64,000 bases of DNA from Candidatus Thorarchaeota archaeon. GTDB lineage: Archaea; Asgardarchaeota; Thorarchaeia; Thorarchaeales; Thorarchaeaceae. This document shows positions 8,639 to 17,132 of this stretch, in pieces. The notes beneath the pieces were generated by a model. It saw nothing but the letters and a program-made list of their open reading frames with translations. It was not told the DNA's origin and did not search any database. Position numbers and translations under genes: made by a program. Each line of letters starts with the position of its first letter. The stretch's first letter is position 1. The DNA is taken from positions 947,713-1,011,712 of the forward strand of contig CP070761.1 of the NCBI GenBank assembly GCA_020348985.1, given 5' to 3'.

Positions 8639-9334
8639 TCATGTGTTCAACGTAAGAGAGAGGCCGCGAATTGTTATAGCCGCATCTTCGCTGAGATTCG
8701 ATACTTCCTCAAGAGTGTTGACGAAATCACTGCAACGAAGTACATTAGCGATGTCTGCTCCAGAGGAATAGACTAGTCTGAGCACTTCTCTCTGAACAAT
8801 GTCAATCTTCTTCTCAATTCTACATATCTCATCTGCATGCTTGAGAGAGGTTTCAAGGTTTATCGAGAGAAAACGGACTGCCTCACGCTGAGTGGTTACT
8901 ATTGAGAGAACCAAATCACCCATCTTCTGGAGACTTCCCTTCAAATCTCCATCTGGTTGCCAATTCCTTGAGAGTTCAGCTAGGTGATAACAGGCAATCT
9001 CGGAACCATCAATGAGTTTGTCATTATAATGAACGAGTCGCAGCAAGTCTTCACGCTGCATCAGGGAGTTTGCCTTAGCGAGCTCGTTGAGAATCGCACG
9101 CTTGACTTCATCGCCTTTCTCTTCTAGGTCGGTTATTTTCCTGAGATCCTCGTCACTGACATGCACTTCGTTGCCTAGCCATTCAGTGATGGCATTTGCT
9201 ACGATTCTATTAGACGATAGGGCAATTCGGAAGTGCTCTTCTATCATCTGTGTTACGTTGGCCAATTCTTGGGTCAAGAATCTCTTGCTATCGAGGACCA
9301 TATGAAATACCCCGGCTTCGAGCTTGGGGAGCAT
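8639..9334 (-). CDS. DUF47/PhoU-like protein
   Basis: A 231-residue all-helical protein of the DUF47 (PhoU-like) family. The family feature is paired acidic segments on long helices, here ITDLEEKGDEVKR and EICRIEKKIDIVQRE. Members often sit beside phosphate transporters and are thought to regulate them; no such transporter is seen here. The start is ATG 9334 or ATG 9301. It is divergent from uppP. Confidence 0.8.
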   Translation of the reverse strand: MLPKLEAGVFHMVLDSKRFLTQELANVTQMIEEHFRIALSSNRIVANAITEWLGNEVHVSDEDLRKITDLEEKGDEVKRAILNELAKANSLMQREDLLRLVHYNDKLIDGSEIACYHLAELSRNWQPDGDLKGSLQKMGDLVLSIVTTQREAVRFLSINLETSLKHADEICRIEKKIDIVQREVLRLVYSSGADIANVLRCSDFVNTLEEVSNLSEDAAITIRGLSLTLNT

Positions 9335-9344
9335 TTGGGGACAG

Positions 9345-9353
9345 TTTTAAATC
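9345..9353. promoter_or_regulatory. TATA-like element between divergent DUF47 and uppP genes
   Basis: An A/T block (TTTTAAATC) in the 54-bp divergent spacer. It is suitably placed, about 40 bp before the uppP ATG, and could also be read for the opposite gene. Confidence 0.4.
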
Positions 9354-9388
9354 TTGGGGACTTAGTGCCGCTATAGAGGTGTCTGTTG

Positions 9389-10183
9389 ATGGAGCCATGG
9401 CAGGCAATCGTTGCTTTGATTCAAGGTCTAGTCGAATGGCTACCAATCAGCAGCGAGGGCCAGGTTGCTTTGTTTGTCTACAACTTCACGACGGTGCCCA
9501 CGGAGGATCTCATCACACTTGTGGTCTGGCTTCATTTGGGCACAGCCCTGGCAGTGATAGCCAGGTATCCTAGGCTTATTCTCGATATGTTGACTCTGAA
9601 GGACAGGAGGCTCTTCAGAATCGTAATCTTAGCCACAGTATGTACGACGGTCACTGCAATTCCGTTGTACATATTCCTCAAGGGCAGCCTCACAGTCATT
9701 CAAGGTGAACTGATCAACATCCTTGTCGGCGTATTGCTCCTTGTTACTGCGTTCGTGCTCTATTTGCCAACTAGATCGGTCGAGACAAATCACGGGGATC
9801 AGGCAGAGGAAGTGACTGACAAGAATGCATCCATAGCCGGACTAGTTCAGGGTTTTGCAGTCCTCCCTGGTCTGAGCCGCTCAGGCGTTACGATATCTTC
9901 GCTCCTCATGCTGAAGGTAAACAAAGAAGATGCACTGAGGTTCAGTTTTCTCATCAGCGTTCCCGCGGTCTTGGGTATCCTTGCCGCTGAGCTCATAACC
10001 GGGTCTGCGGCACTTCCGTCTATTGCTCCAATAGACCTGTTGCTAATGGAGATAATCGTGTTCATTACTGGACTTGGGTCAATGGAATTCCTTCTTAGGA
10101 TTGCCAGAAGAGTTGAATTCTGGAAGCTATGTCTGCTCTTGGCTTCAATCGCCATCCTATTTGGGCTGCCTGCACTATTCTGA
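9389..10183 (+). CDS. uppP: Undecaprenyl/polyprenyl-diphosphate phosphatase, UppP family
   Basis: A membrane phosphatase that removes the terminal phosphate from polyprenyl diphosphate to recycle a lipid carrier; in archaea this probably serves dolichol-type carriers in protein glycosylation. 264 residues with about eight membrane segments. Both BacA/UppP motifs are present, EWLPISSEGQ at 16-25 and GLSRSGVTISSLL near 150, containing the catalytic Glu and Arg. ATG 9389 is preferred to the adjoining TTG at 9386. The gene overlaps the convergent gene by 9 bp at its 3' end. Confidence 0.9.
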   Translation: MEPWQAIVALIQGLVEWLPISSEGQVALFVYNFTTVPTEDLITLVVWLHLGTALAVIARYPRLILDMLTLKDRRLFRIVILATVCTTVTAIPLYIFLKGSLTVIQGELINILVGVLLLVTAFVLYLPTRSVETNHGDQAEEVTDKNASIAGLVQGFAVLPGLSRSGVTISSLLMLKVNKEDALRFSFLISVPAVLGILAAELITGSAALPSIAPIDLLLMEIIVFITGLGSMEFLLRIARRVEFWKLCLLLASIAILFGLPALF

Positions 10184-10903
10184 GTCTTCTGCCCTCTTTT
10201 GGAACATAATGGCGATTGGGGCATTGGCCTGTCTCCACTCACCAAGCTTCCCCTCGTAGTCGAGAGGCACTGGATTTCGGCCATGGTTGCCGATTATGAC
10301 GAAGAGTGTGTCGTCACGAGCCTGTCTGGACAGAACTTTGACCCAGTTGTCTGTTCGTCTCACTATCTTTTCAAGCAGTGTCTTGGGTGGAGTTCTATGG
10401 CCATATTGAGCATATAGACTCTCGAAGTCGAGAAAGTGCATAAAGAGTAGGTCGCTTCGGAAGATGTACTTGGTGGCCTCAATGTAGGCCTTCATGTCAT
10501 CCCTGATTGGGAGTGTATAGGATGTGTCAAAGCTGAATGTCCTGGCGTCTTCCTTACGGCAGATTGCCTTTGTGAATTTCCCAGAGTCTTTGATATACTG
10601 AATAAGATGGAAAATGCCTTGAGGTCCTCGAAGCACTGTGTTAATCAATGGAACAGCAAGAGGGTCGTCAGTTGCAAGGAGTGCAAGAGCTTCCATTCTC
10701 TTGATCAGGGTTTCAGGCTTGTAGACAACTGCCTCGAATAAGCCGAAGTTATCAATCATTATCAGCACGACGGCCTTTGGGTTGAACCGCTTCACTATCT
10801 CTTCATCCGCAGAAGGGAGCCCTGGCGGGACGTCTATTCCCAAGAGTTTCAGGATAGTGGCAGGGAACTGGTCTGCTGTGGTTTCGACCTGGGGCAGTGT
10901 CAA
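10175..10903 (-). CDS. Alkaline-phosphatase-superfamily-like protein
   Basis: 242 residues with the layout of the alkaline phosphatase/phosphoglycerate mutase fold: the first strand and metal site VVLIMIDNFG near residue 46, and a late FVIIGNHGR segment where the family usually has a DHG metal site. In this protein the Asp of that site is Asn, so catalysis is doubtful. It begins at TTG 10903 and has no better start. Its substrate cannot be predicted. Confidence 0.6.
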   Translation of the reverse strand: MTLPQVETTADQFPATILKLLGIDVPPGLPSADEEIVKRFNPKAVVLIMIDNFGLFEAVVYKPETLIKRMEALALLATDDPLAVPLINTVLRGPQGIFHLIQYIKDSGKFTKAICRKEDARTFSFDTSYTLPIRDDMKAYIEATKYIFRSDLLFMHFLDFESLYAQYGHRTPPKTLLEKIVRRTDNWVKVLSRQARDDTLFVIIGNHGRNPVPLDYEGKLGEWRQANAPIAIMFQKRAEDSE

Positions 10904-11009
10904 ATTTCGTCTTGCGATGGTTCACAAACGTGACTCAAGAAGCTTTTGGGAAGAGGCAAGCCAAAACACAAAGAGAGCACTTGAGTTAGGAAACGGGCTG
11001 ACACGAGCC

Positions 11010-11018
11010 TTTAATAGG
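11010..11018 (+). promoter_or_regulatory. TATA box of the Get3/ArsA gene
   Basis: CTTTAATAG lies about 24 bp upstream of the GTG start codon at 11038, the spacing expected for a leaderless or near-leaderless archaeal transcript. Confidence 0.5.
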
Positions 11019-11037
11019 ATTCCAGATTGGATGCCCC

Positions 11038-12009
11038 GTGAACTGGACCATGACCCTGCGTGACATTGTGTACAACGACAGCATCAAATTCATACTAGCC
11101 GGGGGTAAAGGAGGAGTCGGAAAGACTAGCTGTGCCGGAGCAATTGCGCTTCTATCAGCAAGGCAAGGCTACCGAACTCTTGTTCTATCAACCGACCCGG
11201 CACACAGCCTTAGTGACAGTTTTGATCAGAACCTAGCAGGCGGTGAAATCATTGAAATTGAAGGCGTCGATAAACTCTGGGGACTCGAGATTAGCGCCGA
11301 CAAAGGAATGGCGGAGTTCCAGGATGCCATGAGTTCGGGACAGGCAGGACCAGAGGCAGCGGTTGCTGCACAGTTTCTTGGTGACATGGGTGGAATGTCT
11401 CCTCCGGGTTCCGATGAGGCCATGGCATTTGGCAAGATGCTAGAGTTCCTGGAGGACTCGTCTTACGACCGCGTTGTCTTCGATACTGCTCCAACAGGAC
11501 ATACATTGAAGCTACTTGAAGTTCCGGACCTTCTGGATAGTTGGCTAGGAAAAATCCTGACTCTTAGGCAGCGTATGAGTTCAATGATGGCAGGATTAAG
11601 GGCGATGATGGGTGGTGGCCAAGAAGATGAGACCTCATGGCAGATGTTACAGCGTACGAAAGAAAAGATCAGTGCTGCCCGCGTAGAGCTCTCAAATCCG
11701 GAGCTCACACAGTTTATTGTCGTCACCATTCCTGAAGCAATGGCAGTCTTTGAAACCCAACGCCTTCTTGGTAGCCTTAACACATACAGCATACCATCTA
11801 GCAACATAATTGTGAATCAGCTGATTCCAGAAAATCCAGACTGTCGGTTTTGTAGTACAAGAAGGGATATGCAGCAATCAAACCTCAGAGACATAAAGGA
11901 CATCTATAGTGATCTTAGCATAACTGAGATCCCGCTCTTTGATATGGAGATCAGAGGAATAGAGGGGCTTACTAAGCTTGGTCACATCCTCATTGGGGAG
12001 GAGCCTTAG
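11038..12009 (+). CDS. arsA: Get3/ArsA-type ATPase
   Basis: A deviant-Walker-A ATPase of the ArsA/Get3 family: AGGKGGVGKT at 21-30, switch I STDPAHSLSDSF and switch II DTAPTGHTLKLLEVP. A CRFC pair at about 269-272 matches the zinc-binding CxxC that holds the Get3 dimer, favouring a role in membrane-protein targeting over arsenite export. 323 residues is the single-domain Get3 length. The start is GTG 11038 (placed well from the TATA box) or ATG 11050. A one-segment microprotein follows after 1 bp. Confidence 0.9.
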   Translation: MNWTMTLRDIVYNDSIKFILAGGKGGVGKTSCAGAIALLSARQGYRTLVLSTDPAHSLSDSFDQNLAGGEIIEIEGVDKLWGLEISADKGMAEFQDAMSSGQAGPEAAVAAQFLGDMGGMSPPGSDEAMAFGKMLEFLEDSSYDRVVFDTAPTGHTLKLLEVPDLLDSWLGKILTLRQRMSSMMAGLRAMMGGGQEDETSWQMLQRTKEKISAARVELSNPELTQFIVVTIPEAMAVFETQRLLGSLNTYSIPSSNIIVNQLIPENPDCRFCSTRRDMQQSNLRDIKDIYSDLSITEIPLFDMEIRGIEGLTKLGHILIGEEP

Positions 12010-12010
12010 T

Positions 12011-12109
12011 ATGAGATTCGCACTCAAGAGGAAGTTAATGTCACTGTTGTTTGTATTGCTATTCTTGGCGTCAATAGCTGCGGCAGCCTATTTGATTTTC
12101 AAGCCATGA
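12011..12109 (+). CDS. 32-residue predicted membrane microprotein behind Get3
   Basis: ATG at 12011, one base after the Get3 stop codon. A strong GGGGAGGAG ribosome-binding site ends about 9 bp before the ATG, inside the end of the Get3 gene. The product has a basic N-terminus (MRFALKRK) and one hydrophobic segment of about 20 residues, ending LIFKP. The coupling to Get3 and the good ribosome-binding site make translation likely. The topology is reminiscent of a tail anchor or a minimal membrane partner, but function is unknown. Confidence 0.55.
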   Translation: MRFALKRKLMSLLFVLLFLASIAAAAYLIFKP

Positions 12110-12131
12110 GGAACAATCTGGATATGGTGTC

Positions 12132-12275
12132 CTAGACTCCCTTGACACGCTTGACAACCGGAGGGCGAATCTTATAGAGGATTCTCCCACCACAGTAGGG
12201 ACACTTTACACCCGGGAGGGTCCTCAGTCCCTCTGGAGTCACTTCTCTCTTACAGCTGTGGCATACATAGACCAT
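12132..12275 (-). CDS. rpoP: DNA-directed RNA polymerase subunit Rpo12 (RpoP)
   Basis: A 47-residue zinc-ribbon subunit of archaeal RNA polymerase, homologous to eukaryotic Rpb12. The CHSC (5-8) and CPYCG (25-29) knuckles and the C-terminal RILYKIRPPVVKRVK are diagnostic. The gene is convergent with the Get3 microprotein and lies downstream of the radical SAM gene. Many archaea have eL43 just upstream of rpoP; that is not the case here. A 45-residue GTG frame overlaps its 5' end in another phase and is not annotated. Confidence 0.93.
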   Translation of the reverse strand: MVYVCHSCKREVTPEGLRTLPGVKCPYCGGRILYKIRPPVVKRVKGV

Positions 12276-12389
12276 CTTAGACCACTGAGAACAGCCGCAG
12301 TACCGAGCGTTATGAAGTTTTTCTTAGAGTACACAAGGACCCAGTCTCCAGTTGCCTGCATCTTCTTCACTGCCACTTCTCTGAAAACG

Positions 12390-13979
12390 CTATCCAGAGA
12401 TATTTTTCTTGACGCGTTGTCCGAGCAGCAATCCGTCGCTCAGTACCTCTGTTACTTCTACGTCAAGCATAGTTCCAGGCGAGAAACCACCCTGAATGGT
12501 CATGATTGGTCCCTCATCAAAGGGGTAGACCATCGTGTACCCATGTCTTGCCCATGATTCCTCCGCTGCTATGCCTCGGATAATCCTCCCAACGTAGTCT
12601 TTCTTTTTGCTTCTGTTGATTTTTGCGGCAGCCTTCTGCATCTTGATTCCTAGGCTATGGCCTCCTGTTGGCTCCGGGAACCCCTCGAAAGCAGACCCTG
12701 GCAGTGCACGAAATCCGTAGAGGATTATCCTCTCTGCTCCGGTTTCACTGAGCTTTTGCATTAGTCTAATCGACTCATCGACTGTTTCTTCAGTCTCACC
12801 TGGAAGACCAAAGATCAGGTAGACGAAAGGAGTCATACCAAATCTACGAGCTATCTGAATCGCCTGAAGAACGTCTCCTGGACTTCCACATTTGCCGATT
12901 GCTCGCAAGTGCGACTCTGATCCAGTTTCCAGGCCTATGTTCGGAGACGTGCCCGGAATGGTGTCGGAAATCACTCTTGCCACTTCCTCAGTGAAAAGAC
13001 ACGCCTTGACATTTTCAATGGATATTCTCGCATCCTCATTGGATACAGAGTCCAGAGCGGCAATAGCGTTGAGCAGCTCTTCGATAGCCCGCAAATTTGC
13101 AGGAGGATAACAGGGATCGGTAAGCGGGGTTTGGCCTCTTCTATAGTCGAGAAAGTCGGGAGCCTCGAGTACCACTCTATGAGCACCTAGATCTAGGAGC
13201 TCTCGGACTTCATCAACAATCGACTCTGTGGATCGACTCCTAGGAGGTCCCCAAGTGGCAGGCACACTGCAGAAGCCACAACCAGGTGGGATTTCCTCTG
13301 GACAATCCAAACGTTCTCCGGGATCATCAGCGTCACACCCTCCACACTCAGAGCACATTCTGCCAGTCCCTAGCTCCAATCTGGTGCGACGATAGTTGGA
13401 ACATCCCCGAACCGTCTCTACATACACCTTCGACGCGGCATAAGCACGATAGTCAAGAATTCTGAATGTCGACGGCCTGTACTTCTCCAGCTCACCCTCA
13501 GGAATAGGAGTTCTCTCTGAAGTAACCACTGGCCCGCTCGACGAGGAGTAGGCAATACCCTTGATCTCAGATAGATCGACCTCATCATTCAAGAAACCCA
13601 CTTTGAGTAGCTCTTCCAATGTAACCTCGCCTTCACCAATTATCATCACATCAGGCTTGACTAGCTCTAGGACAGTGGTTATGTCAGAGGAGACAGGTCC
13701 GCCTACTAGCACCCTACCTTTGTTGGCGTTTCTCCACATCTTCACCAATCTGCGAGAAACAGGGATATCCATGGTCATGGCGCTCAGTGCGAGATGTTCA
13801 AAGCCCTTCAATTGACTTCGAGATGTGATATCTTCTGAACGGGCGATTCTACATCCAATTTGCTTCTTCTCAAAGACCCCAGCTATTGTCCTGGGTCCGC
13901 ACCCAATGGAATCACGTGATCTCGTTCTACGTCCATCGCCTGCACTCAATGCGTCAATTATCAAAACCCTATCTGACAT
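12390..13979 (-). CDS. B12-binding radical SAM protein with interrupted cluster motif
   Basis: About 529 residues from ATG 13979 (an in-frame TTG at 14021 is upstream; homologues of this type begin near RVLIIDALS). A cobalamin-binding-like N-terminal domain is followed by a radical SAM core. The expected CX3CX2C motif is split: RGC is followed by 40 residues before GCGFCSVP. The insert carries four Cys in the pattern CX2CX2CX10C. Later blocks IGLETGSE and FGLPGETEETVDE are standard for the Elp3/MiaB-like radical SAM family, and the last 60 residues resemble a TRAM-type RNA-binding domain. It may modify RNA or a cofactor; the substrate is unknown. Confidence 0.8.
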   Translation of the reverse strand: MSDRVLIIDALSAGDGRRTRSRDSIGCGPRTIAGVFEKKQIGCRIARSEDITSRSQLKGFEHLALSAMTMDIPVSRRLVKMWRNANKGRVLVGGPVSSDITTVLELVKPDVMIIGEGEVTLEELLKVGFLNDEVDLSEIKGIAYSSSSGPVVTSERTPIPEGELEKYRPSTFRILDYRAYAASKVYVETVRGCSNYRRTRLELGTGRMCSECGGCDADDPGERLDCPEEIPPGCGFCSVPATWGPPRSRSTESIVDEVRELLDLGAHRVVLEAPDFLDYRRGQTPLTDPCYPPANLRAIEELLNAIAALDSVSNEDARISIENVKACLFTEEVARVISDTIPGTSPNIGLETGSESHLRAIGKCGSPGDVLQAIQIARRFGMTPFVYLIFGLPGETEETVDESIRLMQKLSETGAERIILYGFRALPGSAFEGFPEPTGGHSLGIKMQKAAAKINRSKKKDYVGRIIRGIAAEESWARHGYTMVYPFDEGPIMTIQGGFSPGTMLDVEVTEVLSDGLLLGQRVKKNISG

Positions 13980-14052
13980 CTCTCCCACGGAGAGTGCAGA
14001 GACTGCTATTACTGTTGCCAAAACGGGGTTTCTGAGCTCCCTTGTGACAGAA

Positions 14053-14060
14053 CTTATATG
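14053..14060. promoter_or_regulatory. TATA-like element shared by the radical SAM and aIF1 genes
   Basis: CTTATATG on the plus strand and CATATAAG on the minus strand. It lies 60 bp before the GTG start of aIF1 and 74 bp before the ATG of the radical SAM gene, so it could serve both. It also argues against the ATG at 14068 as the aIF1 start, because that codon would be upstream of the transcript. Confidence 0.45.
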
Positions 14061-14112
14061 GCGCCTGATGCCGTATTGTCTTTACAAAACACATTCAGGA
14101 GTAAACTACTTA

Positions 14113-14451
14113 GTGTCTGATGAAGGTGGTATCTGTCCGAATTGCGGACTACCAAGTGATCTATGTGTCTGTGAAACTATCGCACAGGAAGAAGCTAGAA
14201 TAACTGTACGGGTCGAACGCCGGAAATGGGGGAGGCTTACAACGGTCGTAGAAGGGTTCGACAAAAGCATCGACATCGGTGAGCTCGCAACTAGACTCAA
14301 AGGTAAACTGGCATGTGGCGGAGCCGCCAAACATGGTCATGTTGAGTTGCAGGGAGACCATCGAGGTGTGATAACGGATGTCCTGGCTCAGATGGGATTT
14401 CCAGAAGAGACCATCTCAGTCGACTGGACATTCATGTCTGCGAGAAGATAG
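14113..14451 (+). CDS. Translation initiation factor aIF1 (SUI1 family)
   Basis: 112 residues. Archaeal SUI1/eIF1 proteins monitor start-codon selection on the 30S subunit. An N-terminal knuckle CPNCGLPSDLCVC is followed by the SUI1 domain: VERRKWGRLTTVVEG, then KLACGGAAKHGHVELQGDH. GTG 14113 gives the usual length and follows a GGAG; the frame is open far upstream, but that part is antisense to another gene and follows no sensible start. Confidence 0.9.
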   Translation: MSDEGGICPNCGLPSDLCVCETIAQEEARITVRVERRKWGRLTTVVEGFDKSIDIGELATRLKGKLACGGAAKHGHVELQGDHRGVITDVLAQMGFPEETISVDWTFMSARR

Positions 14452-14524
14452 GCGGACACGCGAACATACTTCTTCATCTTGAAGCAATAGTTGAGACTAT
14501 ATAGAACTGACCACCGGAATACCC

Positions 14525-15493
14525 TTAGACTTGCGTGATTGTATCTATGCCAAGCTTGAGAACGAGTTCCTTGTACCTATTTCTGACAGTGACCTCTGTG
14601 ACTCTGGCAACTTCGGCTATCTCTCGTTGCGTCCTTCTTTCGTCAAGCATAATCGACGCCACATATATAGCGGCAGCCGCAAGACCCAATGGATCCCGTC
14701 CGATAGTGAGTCCGAAATCTCGACTCTTCTCCAAAAGCTCAACAGTGCGAAGCTGAACCTTGCTAGAGAGGGAAAGCTCTGAGGCAAAACGGCCAATGTA
14801 ATCAACGGGATTGCTAAGAGGTACTTTGATATTGAGACTCCTAAGAAGGAGACGATAACACTGTCCAAGCTTCTTCTTGTCAACCCGCGAAGCGTCTGCA
14901 ACCTCATCTAATGGCCTAGGTTTGAGTCGGATTCTGCACGCGGCATAGAGCGTTGCCGCGACCATGGCTTCTATCGATCGTCCCCTGACAAGTTTGTGAA
15001 TGATTGACTTCCTGTACAAAAGGGCGGAAAGCTCTCGAATAGGTTTGGGAATCCCCAGCTGCGATGCAAGACGTTCCAGTTCCGACATAGCCTGTGCTAG
15101 ATTCCTGTCCATGGAACTATGAACGCGTGATCTTATCTGCCACTTTCTGAGTCGGTAGATCTCTGAGCGACGTGTGGGACTCAACTTCCGACCAGAAGTG
15201 TCTCTGTCTCTCCAGTCAATAATCGTGCTAAGGCCTTTGTCGTGAACGGTGTAACGTGCCGGAGCACCTACTCGACTCCGAGTCTCAGACTCATCTGAAC
15301 TGAACGCCCTCCATTCAGCACCGGTATCGATTCTATGATCTGACAGGACGAGACCACATCCACCGCATACCCTCTCTCCACGTGTGAGATCCTCATGTAC
15401 CGAGCTGGACCCACACTCGGGGCAATTGAGAGGTTCGGATGCACTTTGAGAATGCCTTCCTCTACCTGAGGGAGAATCATTCGTTCTGTCCAA
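14525..15493 (-). CDS. tfb: Transcription initiation factor TFB (TFIIB homologue)
   Basis: Bridges TBP-bound promoters and RNA polymerase. The zinc ribbon (CPECG ... CGGCG, residues 24-48) is followed by a B-reader-like stretch around GAEWRAFSSDESETRSRVGAP and two cyclin repeats (from about 120 and 220) with YAACR and YVASIM signatures. 322 residues is typical. The start is TTG 15493, supported by a strong GGAGGAG five bases upstream. Asgard genomes often have several TFBs; only one is in view. Confidence 0.93.
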   Translation of the reverse strand: MDRTNDSPSGRGRHSQSASEPLNCPECGSSSVHEDLTRGERVCGGCGLVLSDHRIDTGAEWRAFSSDESETRSRVGAPARYTVHDKGLSTIIDWRDRDTSGRKLSPTRRSEIYRLRKWQIRSRVHSSMDRNLAQAMSELERLASQLGIPKPIRELSALLYRKSIIHKLVRGRSIEAMVAATLYAACRIRLKPRPLDEVADASRVDKKKLGQCYRLLLRSLNIKVPLSNPVDYIGRFASELSLSSKVQLRTVELLEKSRDFGLTIGRDPLGLAAAAIYVASIMLDERRTQREIAEVARVTEVTVRNRYKELVLKLGIDTITQV

Positions 15494-15657
15494 GTCTCCT
15501 CCTCCGTCGTCACAAATGAAGGGCGAACTAGTTGCCAGCAGTCGTGGTACATTTCATGATGTCAAGACAGTCGCACAGGCCCACACACAAAAGGGCAAAA
15601 CCACTTTTAATGATTTGGTACACGACGAATGGAGTTTCGGCAAATTACGAATAGACG

Positions 15658-16593
15658 TCAGGTCGTCCGTTCACAGCCGTTTTCGGTTATGATTACTGTG
15701 TGCTCATGCTGAGACACAAGTGCAGTTTTCTCTTCGGCAAGGATATTGTGTGCAATGAGCGCACCATTCTGCTGTAGCTCCCTTATCGCCATCTTTAGGG
15801 ATGCATGCTTCATCTTCTCTGCAAGCCACCTCTCTGCAAAAGGGAATTCCTTGTATTCTTTCCTAGCAATACCAAGGAACTCTTTGGTTCCTTTGAATCT
15901 CACAGGAACACGGATGGGAAGAAGCTGATAGATCTGGGGGTTTGGAAGATCTGAGATGTTACCCGAGCCAGTGCTAGCGAATGTTTCAATCGCATATACT
16001 TCTCCTTCTTCGACAAGGACCTCCGATTTTCCGGAAACGCAAGGCACCTGTTTTTCTCCATGTAGTTCGTACTCGCCAAGTTGATGTCCCGACAACTGCT
16101 TGATTGGTTTGAAACCCGCGTTCTCGATTGTGTTTTCGATAAGGGCACCTATCGTATTCAGTTTGGCACCAGGACGCATCATCCTGATTGCAAGATTCGT
16201 TGCTTCAATGGACGCGCTGACAAGATCCTTGTGATCTGGATTCAATGCCACAGAGAATGCAGAATCGGAAATGCATCCATCTATATGAGCCCCGCAATCA
16301 ACTGTGACAAGATCGCCCTCGGATATGACAGTCTCATCGTCTAGAGGACAAGTATAGTGAGCAGCAATATTGTTCAAGCAAATGTTGACAGGGAAAGCCG
16401 TTCCAGAAGCGTTCTCATTGATGTGATTCTCTACGGCCACAACTATGTTTAGGAGCTTCGTGCCTGGTTCAATCAGTGGTCGGGCAATCTCTAGAGCCTC
16501 GCGTGCTACAACACCGGCTTGCCTCCACTTCGCCCAGACATCTTCTTCACCGTTCTCATTGACCGATTCGGTTTTCGGTTTCTCTTCTGGCAC
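15658..16593 (-). CDS. map: Methionine aminopeptidase, type II
   Basis: Removes the initiator methionine. The pita-bread fold metal ligands are visible: D in VTVDCGAHIDG, D in ISDSAFSV, H in LSGHQLGEYELH, E in YAIETFAS, and a late EHTVIITE. The type-II insertion between the last His and Glu ligands is present. 311 residues, with GTG start at 16593 and a short acidic N-terminal extension. The next gene on this strand is TFB. Confidence 0.93.
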   Translation of the reverse strand: MPEEKPKTESVNENGEEDVWAKWRQAGVVAREALEIARPLIEPGTKLLNIVVAVENHINENASGTAFPVNICLNNIAAHYTCPLDDETVISEGDLVTVDCGAHIDGCISDSAFSVALNPDHKDLVSASIEATNLAIRMMRPGAKLNTIGALIENTIENAGFKPIKQLSGHQLGEYELHGEKQVPCVSGKSEVLVEEGEVYAIETFASTGSGNISDLPNPQIYQLLPIRVPVRFKGTKEFLGIARKEYKEFPFAERWLAEKMKHASLKMAIRELQQNGALIAHNILAEEKTALVSQHEHTVIITENGCERTT

Positions 16594-16663
16594 CCTGAGT
16601 AACTCCTATAGTTGCTTCGCGGAGGGTCAAGTTGTATCCATAAAAGAATGTCTGTGTGAATCC

Positions 16664-17056
16664 TCACAGAACTTTCTCGATTTGCCGGGCGACTCGGGTC
16701 ATCATGAAAAACATGTATCCCAAGTTGACCTTTTTGTTTGTGAGGACTGCGAGAAGAGCATCCTCACCAGCACCGCTTATGATAATGTACCCCTGCTCAC
16801 CTTCCACTAACATTCTAACGAACGTTCCTCTCTTCAGCTCCTTGAAGACTCGACTCGTGGAGTCCTGAATCTGCATTGAACGTCCAGCTATAACGTCCTC
16901 TTCAGGTACGAGTCCTTCATCGACACCTTCTGGATAGTGAGTACAGATTGGAAGTCCCTGCGAGGTTGAAATAATCAGACTGGCCTGGACATTACCTTGG
17001 GAGGCTCGATTCAAATCCTCAAGCATTTCAAGAAGCATCTCGGTCTTGCTCGACAA
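16664..17056 (-). CDS. Roadblock/LC7 domain protein
   Basis: A single roadblock domain of about 130 residues: an initial helix (LLEMLEDLNRASQGNVQASLI), the central strand/loop SLIISTSQGLPI, and the later YIIISGAGEDALLAVLTNKKVNLGY. Such proteins are abundant in Asgard archaea and regulate or scaffold small GTPases. The frame opens at TTG 17077, but TTG 17056 has a GGGAGG eight bases upstream and is the better start. It sits between GGGP synthase and methionine aminopeptidase genes; an Arf-like GTPase is 32 kb away. Confidence 0.85.
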   Translation of the reverse strand: MSSKTEMLLEMLEDLNRASQGNVQASLIISTSQGLPICTHYPEGVDEGLVPEEDVIAGRSMQIQDSTSRVFKELKRGTFVRMLVEGEQGYIIISGAGEDALLAVLTNKKVNLGYMFFMMTRVARQIEKVL

Positions 17057-17132
17057 GGTGTTTTCCTCCCTTGGCAACTCGGTGACTTTGGACTTTCAGT
17101 TATTTAAGATTGCTCAGCTCGTCTATGGGGTG

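Noticed and set aside
12230..12365. 45-residue GTG frame overlapping the start of rpoP
   Set aside because: Protein-like in part (DWVLVYSKKNFITLG) but it overlaps rpoP by about 45 bp in another phase and has no clear ribosome-binding site; too weak to annotate.
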